NCBI GenBank assembly: GCA_003222835.1
Contig: QHXE01000393.1
Span: 1 to 9,986 of the forward strand
Source: Acidobacteriota bacterium
GTDB taxonomy: Bacteria > Acidobacteriota > Blastocatellia > Pyrinomonadales > Pyrinomonadaceae
Reading direction: 5' to 3'
Length of the DNA: 9,986 nucleotides
This document shows, piece after piece, positions 1 through 6,669 of this stretch (the first letter of the stretch is position 1; every line of letters starts with the position of its first letter). The translations under genes and the position numbers were made by a program. The notes below the pieces were generated by a model. The model was not told the origin of the DNA. It did not search any database and saw only the letters and a list, made by a program, of their open reading frames with translations.

Positions 1-438
1 CTGGTAGACGACGCCGCGCAATCCAACCTGTCTCAGCGCTTGTATTGTCTGCGGGCCTGATGAACTGGAATCGCCAACACTGGTAACGCCGAAGCGCGCC
101 GCCTCGATCGCTCCACAGGTTGCCGAGACGATTAGATCTTCCGCGGTCATAGCCATGCGCGCGATGGTCAGCTTTCTCAGCCAAGCAAAAAAATCGCTTT
201 CTTCGCATTCGAGAAAGCCTCGCATCACGGTCAATTCCAAATGGGAATGTGCGTTAATTAACCCAGGTAGAATCGCCGCTTGCCCGAAATCTTCTATTGG
301 CGAATTTGGAAATGCAGACTCTATCTCGCTGCGTGGGCCAAGCGCGACGATCGTGGAACCGTCGATTACCAGCGCGCCTTCTTCGATCATCGGCGATGCA
401 ATGGGCAGTAGCCAGCGCGCTGAATAGATTACCGTCAT
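1..438 (-). CDS. Amidohydrolase (TRZ/ATZ, adenosine or aminofutalosine deaminase-like), N-terminal part, cut by left edge
   Basis: The first 146 residues of a metal-dependent hydrolase are present; the C-terminal two thirds lie outside the window. The N-terminus (MTVIYSARWLLPI, then EEGALVIDGSTIVALG) is the beta-sandwich segment that opens this superfamily. It leads into PGLINAHSHLELT (residues 58-70), where H64 and H66 form the HxH metal-binding motif at the start of the TIM barrel. AARFGVTSVGDSS (114-126) is the next barrel strand. By family knowledge such enzymes deaminate or dechlorinate nitrogen heterocycles; relatives include S-adenosylhomocysteine/5'-methylthioadenosine deaminase and the aminofutalosine deaminase of menaquinone synthesis. 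The NAHSHLELT pattern leans slightly towards the latter, but the substrate cannot be decided from this fragment. The ATG overlaps the stop of the upstream transglycosylase gene as ATGA, and no separate Shine-Dalgarno is visible, so translation is probably coupled. Confidence 0.88.
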   Translation of the reverse strand, partial: MTVIYSARWLLPIASPMIEEGALVIDGSTIVALGPRSEIESAFPNSPIEDFGQAAILPGLINAHSHLELTVMRGFLECEESDFFAWLRKLTIARMAMTAEDLIVSATCGAIEAARFGVTSVGDSSSSGPQTIQALRQVGLRGVVYQ

Positions 439-1070
439 GTCTGATGAAAGAAGATAGGACCCATTCGAGCTTTGGAGGTGATGCTGTTTTGTGGACCACC
501 TCTCGCCTCCTTGACGCGATGATAGCGATCGAGAATTGAATTGACGTAAGCCCGCGTGGAAGCGATATCGATGCGGGCGATGAATTCCTGTTCGGTCAAA
601 GGCGGAGCGCCACTAGCCACGCGATTCCATTCCGCCGCCCGGCTGGGGCCGGCGTTATAAGCCGCCAGCATGCGAGCTTCACGACCAGGCGAATCGCGGT
701 ATTCCTGGCCGGATTTTTCGAGATACCAGCAGCCGATCTGAACGTTGCGCTCCGGATCCCGCAACAGCGTATCGGGATCCGCGGCAGCGCGTTGCTCCAA
801 AGGCGTCAAGCCGGTTTCAGCTGCCCATTCGCGGGCGACCACCGGAGTAACTTGCATCAATCCAATCTCTCCGTTGCGGCCTTTCTTCCACGGTGTGAAA
901 TAGGTTTCTTCATACACGACGCTCCACACTAAATCGGGATCGATTTGATAGCGGACAGCTTCGCGCGCAATCAGGGAATCGTAATGGTGAATCCAGTACT
1001 GATCGAAAACATAGAGGCCGATAGCAGCCAGGACCAGCAGCGTGAGGATGATGATTAACAGTCGCTTCAT
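435..1070 (-). CDS. Membrane-anchored lytic transglycosylase, SLT domain
   Basis: The 211-residue protein has one N-terminal membrane segment or uncleaved signal (MKRLLIIILTLLVLAAIGLYVF, 1-22) followed by a single SLT domain. The domain motifs are YEETYF (53-58, with E55 the likely catalytic acid in the place of the usual ES), GEIGLMQVTP (67-76), WYLEKSGQEY (115-124) and AAYNAGPSRAAEW (136-148). Family knowledge: these enzymes cut the MurNAc-GlcNAc bond of peptidoglycan and leave 1,6-anhydro-MurNAc. The protein lacks the long superhelical domain of Slt70, so it resembles the short anchored types and should act at the periplasmic face of the inner membrane. It follows the uncharacterised gene after a 122-base gap that holds a heptamer repeat, and overlaps the amidohydrolase start by four bases. 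No strong ribosome-binding site precedes the ATG; it was chosen because the membrane segment begins there. Confidence 0.93.
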   Translation of the reverse strand: MKRLLIIILTLLVLAAIGLYVFDQYWIHHYDSLIAREAVRYQIDPDLVWSVVYEETYFTPWKKGRNGEIGLMQVTPVVAREWAAETGLTPLEQRAAADPDTLLRDPERNVQIGCWYLEKSGQEYRDSPGREARMLAAYNAGPSRAAEWNRVASGAPPLTEQEFIARIDIASTRAYVNSILDRYHRVKEARGGPQNSITSKARMGPIFFHQT

Positions 1071-1142
1071 TCAAGCAGAGCAAGAGCCGGGACGATATGC
1101 GAGGTATCAAACAATAATAGTTTCAGTTGAATCAGTTAAAAC

Positions 1143-1190
1143 ATCTCAAATCTCAAGTCTGAAATCTCAAATCTGATAGATCGATCTCAA
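1143..1190. repeat. Degenerate heptanucleotide tandem repeat (ATCTCAA)n
   Basis: On the plus strand the units read ATCTCAA, ATCTCAA, GTCTGAA, ATCTCAA, ATCTGAT, then six other bases (AGATCG), then ATCTCAA. It fills much of the 122-base gap between the uncharacterised gene and the transglycosylase gene. The same unit recurs at 2240-2253. The seven-base period recalls the short tandemly repeated heptamers known from cyanobacteria, although the unit differs. The rest of the gap shows no convincing promoter: TATTAT (minus strand, 1114-1119) could be a -10 box but lacks a properly spaced -35. Confidence 0.8.
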
Positions 1191-1192
1191 CC

Positions 1193-1981
1193 TTAATTAC
1201 TGCGAGAAAATTGTGGCCAGAAACTCTGGGGCGAGCAAGCAGGATCGACGCCTTCGTAACGCAGCCGCAGTGCCTGTTCGTCGAACACATGACCCTGAAG
1301 CCAAACTTCAGCGGAAAGAGTTCCGCCGACGCAAAGCGGCCCGCCGCTTAGCGAGCGCGTATTAACCAGCACTTCTAATTTCAGCCCGCATAGATCTAGA
1401 TAGATCCAGTAGAGTTCGCTGCCCGAAAGCGGATTGCGCAGCGGTTTGAAGGCCAGCACGCGTCCACGAAGTATCCAATCATTTTCGTGGGACGCACGCG
1501 ACGGCGCCGCTTTTTCCAGAGGCAACCAACGCATTTCCATCTCGCGTGCGCAAACCCGAGCGCGATACGCCAAACCGCAGAGGCCGACGTGCAGGGCCGG
1601 CGCGCGAAAACCAGACGCGCCAACTTCCGTCAGATTTTGCAGCTCGAATAGGACTTCGGTGTCCGAGCCGCCGCAGTAACCGTGGACCACTGCTTCGCCT
1701 TGTTCATCATATTCGGTCAGCGCCCACGGTGTGATTCGCTGCATATAGCGCGCGCGAAAACCCGGACGACAGTTCGCGTAGAAAACTTCGCCAGTGCCTG
1801 ATTCGTAGAGCACGGTCCAGACTTCGAGACCTTCTCCGAGTTTCCAGCAACGGCCATGCAGGACGGCGCCACGCCGCAACAGCCGCGTTGGCTCACCATG
1901 ATTCTCGGCGCGCTCGGCGAGAAAGTTAATCGCCTTCTCGCTGGGCACTTCCAAGCCAATCGTTTCAAAGGTAGCGTCCAT
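1193..1981 (-). CDS. Uncharacterised 262-residue protein with an OB-like C-terminal part
   Basis: I do not recognise the family. The protein starts MDATFETIGLEVPSEKAI and is rich in short beta-like segments, with no signal peptide or membrane helix, so it is probably cytoplasmic. Residues 1-140 look like one domain: alternating hydrophobic strands such as GAVLHGRCWKLGEGLEVWTV, many glycines, several cysteines. Residues about 168-235 (WILRGRVLAFKPLRNP, then YWIYLDLCGLKLEVLVN, then GGTLSAEVWLQGHVF) have the strand spacing of a small OB-like barrel, a weak structural guess. A TTG three codons upstream (1990) is possible; ATG 1981 is preferred although neither has a good ribosome-binding site. 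It begins 27 bases after the stop of the small 74-residue gene, consistent with one operon. The segment at 1496-1517 recurs almost unchanged in a distant intergenic region. Confidence 0.75.
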   Translation of the reverse strand: MDATFETIGLEVPSEKAINFLAERAENHGEPTRLLRRGAVLHGRCWKLGEGLEVWTVLYESGTGEVFYANCRPGFRARYMQRITPWALTEYDEQGEAVVHGYCGGSDTEVLFELQNLTEVGASGFRAPALHVGLCGLAYRARVCAREMEMRWLPLEKAAPSRASHENDWILRGRVLAFKPLRNPLSGSELYWIYLDLCGLKLEVLVNTRSLSGGPLCVGGTLSAEVWLQGHVFDEQALRLRYEGVDPACSPQSFWPQFSRSN

Positions 1982-2008
1982 GAAGAGCAAAGGGCGAAGC
2001 GTAAAGTG

Positions 2009-2233
2009 CTAAGAGGCGCGACGGCGTCCGTCCATCGGTGCGGCCTCAATTTCGATTTCATCATTGCGCGGCGAGTGTTTCCTCTGGCCGCGAATGTTGC
2101 GCGCCGGCCCATGTTGCGGGCGCGCGCCGGACCGCACCATCTCCGCAAAGAGATCGACGTCATAGTCGGCTTCGCGCGACATCGTCTCGCGAATCTCGTG
2201 CAGCACGGTTAAGAATTTAGGTCTGCGGTACAC
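2009..2233 (-). CDS. Small charged protein, possible partner of the adjacent PIN protein
   Basis: The 74-residue protein starts at GTG (2233), 22 bases after the PIN gene stop. The N-terminal half, FLTVLHEIRETMSREADYDV then DLFAEMVRSG, is amphipathic and helical. It resembles the EIR-x-R-x(4)-E-x-x-YD-(L/V)-D pattern of small proteins often found beside PIN-domain genes. The second half is basic and low in complexity (Arg, Gln, Pro, His) and probably disordered. The ribosome-binding region coincides with the heptamer repeat; GAGAT about ten bases upstream of the GTG is the only purine-rich candidate. An antitoxin role is inference from size, position and the helical motif; the usual order puts the antitoxin before the toxin, and here it follows. 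An internal ATG (codon 18) would give only a 57-residue product. Confidence 0.62.
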   Translation of the reverse strand: MYRRPKFLTVLHEIRETMSREADYDVDLFAEMVRSGARPQHGPARNIRGQRKHSPRNDEIEIEAAPMDGRRRAS

Positions 2234-2239
2234 GCTTCG

Positions 2240-2260
2240 ATCTCAAATCTCAAATTTAAG
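2240..2260. repeat. Second copy of the (ATCTCAA)n heptamer repeat
   Basis: Two perfect ATCTCAA units (2240-2253) are followed by a decayed unit that runs into the PIN gene stop codon. Together with 1143-1190, copies lie on both sides of the two-gene block 1193-2233, in its flanking gaps. Here the repeat occupies the leader of the small GTG-start gene. Confidence 0.7.
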
Positions 2261-2735
2261 CAGCCTCAGTTTCGGTTGCTTCCGAAACCAAAAACTCCGG
2301 CGTCACGATCATGGGAACGAAAAACCCGGCTGCCGTATTGAACAGGCGGATGCGCGCTTGCCGCCTAACGTTCGCCAAATGACCGAAGTTCCATGTAACT
2401 AGATAATCGATTTTGTGGAATGAAGCAACCGCTACGTGTAAAGCATCGGCGATAAACTTGCGATGAAAAATTCCGCGCGAGACATAGCCTTCGGCGAGTA
2501 TTGCCGCCTCTTCCGTGAGTTCGACCTGTTCGAGTCCGTCGACCAATTTAAGGTACGCGGAACGATGAGGCTCAGCCACACGTCCAAGTTCGCTCGTCAC
2601 CAGCGGCGAGATTACCGCCCGATATTCTGACAATTCATGTTCCCACCAGCGAATCGTCAGGTCGCGACGAAAGGGCTCGCCATTGTCCAGATACGCGCCG
2701 ATAACCGACGTCTCAAGATAAGTGCTCGGTTTCAT
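2256..2735 (-). CDS. PIN-domain protein (VapC-like toxin family)
   Basis: The 159-residue length is typical for a single PIN domain, a Mg2+-dependent RNase fold found in VapC-type toxins. Acidic-site candidates in order: E8 in YLETSVIGAYLD (many relatives have Asp here, but the ETS form is a known subgroup), E49 in VTSELGRV, D97 in FIADALHVAVAS, and N116 in YLVTWNFGHLAN. Together these are diagnostic of the fold. By family knowledge such proteins cut tRNA, rRNA or mRNA; the target cannot be read from the sequence. The ATG lies two bases after the stop of the protease gene (TAA-AG-ATG), with no room for a preceding antitoxin gene. The only small candidate partner follows it at 2009-2233. Either the toxin-antitoxin order is reversed or this is a solitary PIN nuclease in a housekeeping operon. 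Confidence 0.9.
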   Translation of the reverse strand: MKPSTYLETSVIGAYLDNGEPFRRDLTIRWWEHELSEYRAVISPLVTSELGRVAEPHRSAYLKLVDGLEQVELTEEAAILAEGYVSRGIFHRKFIADALHVAVASFHKIDYLVTWNFGHLANVRRQARIRLFNTAAGFFVPMIVTPEFLVSEATETEAA

Positions 2736-2737
2736 CT

Positions 2738-4366
2738 TTAGTGGACAGAGCTTTCGGGTGTTGGACTGCCTATTTGGACCGCGCTTGCATCCAGCGGCTC
2801 AAGCCGCACTACGCCCCTCTGAAAATCAAAAACGACGCGAAAGTGTCGAAGAAAATTACCGCCGAGAATTCCGCTTTGGAGGAAGCCCGCGGTTTCATTT
2901 ACCGGCTCGAGATCGAGCACGGCCGCGTCTACCCTCTCGCGAGAATAAGCGCCCACAGAAATTTTGGGGAGCAAGGCCATCTTCACATCTTCGGCGATGC
3001 CCGCGGCTCCGAACACTCGCATCCGACCCTCTTTGATGAAAGGCTGAACCTCATCCTGCGCGGCCAACTTCTCAGCCATTACCGTAACGGTCGCGCCCGT
3101 ATCGATAATGAAATTGAGCGGTCTCTTGACTCCATCTATCAGAATTTCGCCACTCAAAAAACCGCTCGCGGTGGTTCGCACGGGAACATTGAAGCCCGGT
3201 CTGGATTCGACGGTCTGAACGTTATCGGATTTTCCGAGGCTGTTGACGAGCTTTCCCAGATCGATATCATTGTTGCGCTGACGAATCAACGTCAGGCTCT
3301 GCGTTCCATAGTCAACCGAAGTTATCATCCGGCCCAATGCCGCAATCCCAAGATATCCATCGACCGGATTATGATCGTCAAAGAAATGTCGGATGTAGAC
3401 CGGCACGCTGGCGATGCGAACCTCGCCGATATCGATCGAACTGAGATATCCATAAACGATCTCAAACCGCCCGCCACCACCAACCGCACGCGCCAGACCT
3501 CCGTGCGCGACCGGCTTAAGGCCCAATTTTCGAGCGGTCTCTTCCGAAATCACCGACATGCCCGAACCAGTATCAAGTACGAAGCGAAGATAATCCTTCG
3601 AGCCGTTGATTCGAATTTTGACAATCGGGCGATTATCGCGGTTCTCGAACTCGACCACCGTTCGATCCGCGCCTTCAAGATCGTAGAGCGAACTTTGTTG
3701 TCCCAGATAACGCAAGAAGTCGATTAGGCCGCGAATGCGCGCGCGGCGATCGGCGTCGGTGCGCGGAGCAATGATTAGAAAGCGCTCATAAGCATCCGCA
3801 GCTTCCTTATACCTTTCGGACCGCGCGGCGGCTTGGCCGAGGCTGAAAACGTAGTCCGGTTCGTCGGGGTCGATGCTCGCGGCGCGACGCAGTCCGGACA
3901 CGCATCTGCCCAGGCGGTTCTCGTAATAATCGACCATCGCCAGGCCGGCGATGGCCATCGCCTGGTTGTCATCCAAACTTAGCGCAGTGCGAAACTCTTC
4001 CACGGAAAGGCGGAAGTCTCCTGAAGCCAGGATGGCCGATCCGAGCAATGCGTGCGCGCGTGCCGAGAGCGGATCGATGGCGATGACCCGCGCGGCGTGA
4101 TCGAAGGAGTCTTGCAACCGTCGTTGTTTGAGCAGCGCGTGACTCAGCCCGAGCCGCGCGTCCATGTCGCGATCGTCTTTCGCCAGCAACTCGCGATAAA
4201 TTTGTTCGGCGCGCTCGAAGTCTCCGCTGCGGAGGGCCCGCTGAGCGCGGCTGCGCGACTTTTCGTTGTCCGCCGGCCTGGCCACGACAAGGACTGCCAA
4301 GGCGAAACAAACCAGCGCCAGCACGCCGATTCGTGAAACGGTGGATCTATGGGATGGTATTCTCAC
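2738..4366 (-). CDS. Membrane-anchored TPR protein with two retropepsin-like aspartyl protease domains
   Basis: The 542-residue protein begins at a GTG overlapping the Ogg stop codon (TAGTG), with GAGG ten bases upstream. A TTG 33 bases further up (4399) is possible but would lie inside the Ogg gene. Order: short basic head, membrane segment or signal about 13-29 (IGVLALVCFALAVLVV), TPR-like helices about 40-205 (for example SGDFERAEQIYRELL, SARAHALLGSAILASGDF, RYKEAADAYERFL), then two aspartyl protease domains. Domain one has RFVLDTGSGMSVI (D265) and later DGYLG. Domain two has NFIIDTGATVTVM (D422) and later GILGGNFLRHF. Retropepsins normally dimerise, one DTG per subunit; two in one chain could form a complete site internally. 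The TPR part probably faces the periplasm and binds partners. Substrate unknown. It is followed two bases later by the PIN gene. Confidence 0.92.
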   Translation of the reverse strand: MRIPSHRSTVSRIGVLALVCFALAVLVVARPADNEKSRSRAQRALRSGDFERAEQIYRELLAKDDRDMDARLGLSHALLKQRRLQDSFDHAARVIAIDPLSARAHALLGSAILASGDFRLSVEEFRTALSLDDNQAMAIAGLAMVDYYENRLGRCVSGLRRAASIDPDEPDYVFSLGQAAARSERYKEAADAYERFLIIAPRTDADRRARIRGLIDFLRYLGQQSSLYDLEGADRTVVEFENRDNRPIVKIRINGSKDYLRFVLDTGSGMSVISEETARKLGLKPVAHGGLARAVGGGGRFEIVYGYLSSIDIGEVRIASVPVYIRHFFDDHNPVDGYLGIAALGRMITSVDYGTQSLTLIRQRNNDIDLGKLVNSLGKSDNVQTVESRPGFNVPVRTTASGFLSGEILIDGVKRPLNFIIDTGATVTVMAEKLAAQDEVQPFIKEGRMRVFGAAGIAEDVKMALLPKISVGAYSRERVDAAVLDLEPVNETAGFLQSGILGGNFLRHFRVVFDFQRGVVRLEPLDASAVQIGSPTPESSVH

Positions 4367-5034
4367 TACTTGAGAACCTCGCCCGTTTTCATCGACCAAA
4401 GCACCAGGTCAAGCTCGTCAAAATCAATCCTAACCTGACCGGCAAATTCTCGCATGCGCGCCTCGGTTTCAAGATAAGCTTTGCGGCTGCTCGGCGGCTT
4501 TGCCGACTCAATTACGCCCATCTCTGCCAGACATCTAACGACGTGCTTGTCCAGGATACCGTATCCTTTGAAGCCTATGTTCCGCAAAAAGTGGCTCGCC
4601 TCTTTGTAGCCGAGTCCTTTGATGCGCGGGTCTTGGGCCAGCCAATCACGACGTTCAGACGCGTCACGAAAGCCTTCCAGTCGTTCGCGTAGGCGCATCG
4701 AAAACGATCTCTGTAAGTAATCTCGCGTGATCACAATGTATCCCGGTCTCGCATTCGGAAAGCGATGCGCGCCCGCCTCGACCAGCGCACGCGTCATGGT
4801 CTTCTGCCTACCGGCTTTCAATAACGGCCGCACCGCTTCTACCGCTCGCAAGCCCATCTTTGCCGATGCGCCGGCGGTGAAGATGCAAAAGACCATCTCT
4901 TCCCACAAGCGTGCGTCTGAAGCCGTGTGCCAAACTTCGGTGAATTCGCTCAACCTGGCTCGAATCTCGTGGCGTCGCGCCAAATGTGTGACGCGCAAAC
5001 TGTCGACGGTTACCGGTGCATGATCGGGTGGCAC
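4366..5034 (-). CDS. ogg: N-glycosylase/DNA lyase, 8-oxoguanine DNA glycosylase of the Ogg2 (archaeal-type) family
   Basis: The 222-residue enzyme of the helix-hairpin-helix glycosylase superfamily removes 8-oxoguanine from DNA and cuts the abasic site. The signature is IKGLGYKEASHFLRNIGF (138-155), with the likely Schiff-base lysine K144, then GILDKHVVRCL (159-169), with the likely catalytic aspartate D162. The C-terminus SMKTGEVLK ends in lysine; in this family a C-terminal lysine takes part in recognising the damaged base. Length fits Ogg2 (about 200-220 residues) and not the longer Ogg1. It starts at GTG 5034, the first usable start behind a strong promoter, leaving a predicted leader of about ten bases with only a weak GAAG as ribosome-binding site. 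It is the first gene of the leftward operon, and its TAG overlaps the protease GTG. Confidence 0.92.
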   Translation of the reverse strand: MPPDHAPVTVDSLRVTHLARRHEIRARLSEFTEVWHTASDARLWEEMVFCIFTAGASAKMGLRAVEAVRPLLKAGRQKTMTRALVEAGAHRFPNARPGYIVITRDYLQRSFSMRLRERLEGFRDASERRDWLAQDPRIKGLGYKEASHFLRNIGFKGYGILDKHVVRCLAEMGVIESAKPPSSRKAYLETEARMREFAGQVRIDFDELDLVLWSMKTGEVLK

Positions 5035-5037
5035 AAC

Positions 5038-5051
5038 TTCAACAAGTTGAA
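5038..5051. promoter_or_regulatory. Inverted repeat over the start site of the leftward promoter, possible operator
   Basis: TTCAAC-AA-GTTGAA is a perfect 6+6 inverted repeat with a two-base centre. It touches the -10 box (5051-5056) and covers the predicted transcription start (about 5043-5045). A second, overlapping symmetry, CAACTT-CAAC-AAGTTG, spans 5034-5049. The position suits a repressor site, or a small stem in the very short leader. No regulator gene lies beside it. Confidence 0.4.
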
Positions 5052-5080
5052 TTCTAGGTGCGCGTTCATTTCCCTGTCAA
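5051..5080 (-). promoter_or_regulatory. Sigma70-like promoter of the leftward operon
   Basis: On the minus strand a perfect -35 box TTGACA (5075-5080) is followed by an 18-base spacer and TAGAAT (5051-5056, one mismatch to TATAAT). Transcription would start near 5043-5045, only about ten bases before the GTG of the glycosylase gene. This is the best promoter match I found in the window. Confidence 0.65.
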
Positions 5081-5185
5081 CGAACTTGCGACACCGAACC
5101 ACGCTCGGACAATGCATCCTGAGACCAGTTGCCAGCATCGAAGTCGAGCGTTTTTGGAATGCTCGGCCCTCGCAAACTTATCCCG

Positions 5186-5194
5186 TGATATGAT
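5186..5194 (+). promoter_or_regulatory. Candidate extended -10 element upstream of the carboxypeptidase gene
   Basis: TGA-TATGAT fits the extended -10 form (TGn-TATAAT, one mismatch). No good -35 lies 16-18 bases upstream, which extended -10 promoters can tolerate. It would give a leader of about 55 bases before ATG 5256. Confidence 0.35.
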
Positions 5195-5255
5195 TAGCGG
5201 CGACGACGCGAGGCCACCCGCTCAGCGCATTCCGGAGCGAACTATCATTTCAGTG

Positions 5256-6641
5256 ATGAATGCACGACAGAGATTGATGAAGACAGAAATTGCCTTGGCC
5301 ATTATGTTGCTGGGCGCGGCCGTCGCGTTGGGTCAACAAAGTTCCGCGACTACTGTCTTACAGTCTGACGCAAAGCAGCGAGCAGAACCAACTCAACCAT
5401 CAGCGGATAACTCAGGAATGCCTCGCTCAATCCCGCCCGTAACACCCGGGCCGGCGCAGCCGTCATATCTGACGTCAATTTATGGATTGCAGGGCTTGCT
5501 CGCGGAGACCCTCGACGGATCGACAGTCGCCGCACAATCGGTTGACGAAAGATTCAATCCGGCCTCGGCGGTCAAGCTGGCAACCGCGCTCGTGGCTTTG
5601 CAGAACCTCGGACCCGAGCATCGTTTTGTGACTTCGCTGTGGGCTGGCGGCAAGATCGACAAGATAACTGGCACATTGACGGGAGACTTGATGGTCACGG
5701 GACGCGATCCCTCTTTTCATTACGAACACGCCATTATGCTGGCCCGCCAGTTGAACCAGCTTGGGATTCGTACAATCACTGGTAACTTGATTGTCGCGCC
5801 GGGCTTCACGATGAACTTTGACTGGTCGGCGAAACACTCCGGCCAGCAGTTTCTTGAAAGCTTGGACGCGGCGCGCCGCTCGACAGCCGCAACGCGAGCA
5901 TGGCTCGACGAGCGGACACTGGTTGGTGACAAAGAGAGTCTTAGCAACGTGCCGAGCGTAACAATCTCCGGCGACGTGCAAGTTGGTTCAGCGCCGCCGG
6001 ACGCGGTTCCATTGCTCACTCACAAATCGAGCAAACTCGTGGACGTTCTGAAAGTCCTGCTGTGTTATTCGAACAACTTCATGGCCGAACGCATTGGGGA
6101 GAACGTCGGCGGGCCACAGGCAGTAAGCGCGACGCTGGCGGACAAACTAAAAATCGATGCCAACGAAATCGCGTTGTCGTCAACTAGCGGCCTCGGCATT
6201 AATCGCGTGACGCCCCGCGCCATGATGAAGATTCTGCGAGCGCTCAGCGACGAGCTGCGGAAACACAACCTTTCGCTCTCAGATATTCTGCCGGTGGCGG
6301 GCATCGATCCGGGTACGCTGGAGGATCGTTACACAGATGCGATGGATCGAGGCAGCGTGATTGCAAAAACCGGAACTCTTGTGCACACGGATGGAGGCGC
6401 CAGCTCGCTGGTAGGCGAAATGAAAACGAAGAGCGGCCGGGTCGTGCTATTCGTGATCCTCAATCAGCACGGCAACGTGCCCCGTTTTCGTCATAATCAG
6501 GACGGCATTGTCAACGCCATTCAAAATGCGTTGGGCGGCCCCGCTCCTTTCGACTATCGCCCCGTGCGCTTGTCGATGCGCCTCGTGGATTCGGATTATG
6601 AAACAGCTCGCGCTCGCGGTGAATACGAACCGAAGAACTGA
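5256..6641 (+). CDS. D-alanyl-D-alanine carboxypeptidase/endopeptidase, PBP4 type (peptidase S13)
   Basis: The 461-residue exported penicillin-binding protein cleaves the terminal D-Ala or cross-links of peptidoglycan in the periplasm. It has a signal peptide at 1-26 (basic head, core IALAIMLLGAAVALG, cleavage likely after AVA or ALG) and a Ser/Pro/Gln-rich linker to about 70. The three active-site motifs are S104-A-V-K107 in FNPASAVKLATALV, S272-N-N274 in CYSNNFMAE, and K371-T-G in VIAKTGTL. GTLTGDLMVTGRDPSF and the following RTITGNLIV are typical S13 strands. SxxK and SxN are 168 residues apart, against about 244 in E. coli PBP4 from memory, so the extra domains inserted there are reduced. 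The reading frame stays open upstream to 5058, but the signal peptide places the start at ATG 5256 or 5277. Neither has a strong ribosome-binding site. It is divergent from the Ogg operon. Confidence 0.93.
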   Translation: MNARQRLMKTEIALAIMLLGAAVALGQQSSATTVLQSDAKQRAEPTQPSADNSGMPRSIPPVTPGPAQPSYLTSIYGLQGLLAETLDGSTVAAQSVDERFNPASAVKLATALVALQNLGPEHRFVTSLWAGGKIDKITGTLTGDLMVTGRDPSFHYEHAIMLARQLNQLGIRTITGNLIVAPGFTMNFDWSAKHSGQQFLESLDAARRSTAATRAWLDERTLVGDKESLSNVPSVTISGDVQVGSAPPDAVPLLTHKSSKLVDVLKVLLCYSNNFMAERIGENVGGPQAVSATLADKLKIDANEIALSSTSGLGINRVTPRAMMKILRALSDELRKHNLSLSDILPVAGIDPGTLEDRYTDAMDRGSVIAKTGTLVHTDGGASSLVGEMKTKSGRVVLFVILNQHGNVPRFRHNQDGIVNAIQNALGGPAPFDYRPVRLSMRLVDSDYETARARGEYEPKN

Positions 6642-6669
6642 TCATTTGCCATTTCTCATTTGCTATTCA
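6642..6669. repeat. Second type of heptamer tandem repeat directly after the carboxypeptidase stop codon
   Basis: Four seven-base units follow the TGA without a gap: TCATTTG, CCATTTC, TCATTTG, CTATTCA. The unit differs from the ATCTCAA family in the leftward operon but has the same period and intergenic placement. Confidence 0.65.

Noticed and set aside
1143..1190. Possible CRISPR array
   Set aside because: Units are seven bases, adjacent and without spacers; there are no cas genes.
1717..2163. Minus-strand frame of 148 residues overlapping the uncharacterised gene and the small PIN-adjacent gene
   Set aside because: It overlaps both genes in a different frame, is rich in Arg and Ala, and shows no motifs.
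2741..3727. Plus-strand open frame of 328 residues antisense to the protease gene
   Set aside because: It lacks recognisable motifs and mirrors a GC-rich gene whose opposite strand has two DTG protease motifs and TPRs, so it is a shadow frame.
5058..5255. Longer start for the carboxypeptidase (66 more residues)
   Set aside because: The extension would bury the signal peptide and lie over the divergent promoter region; it shows no protein-like features.
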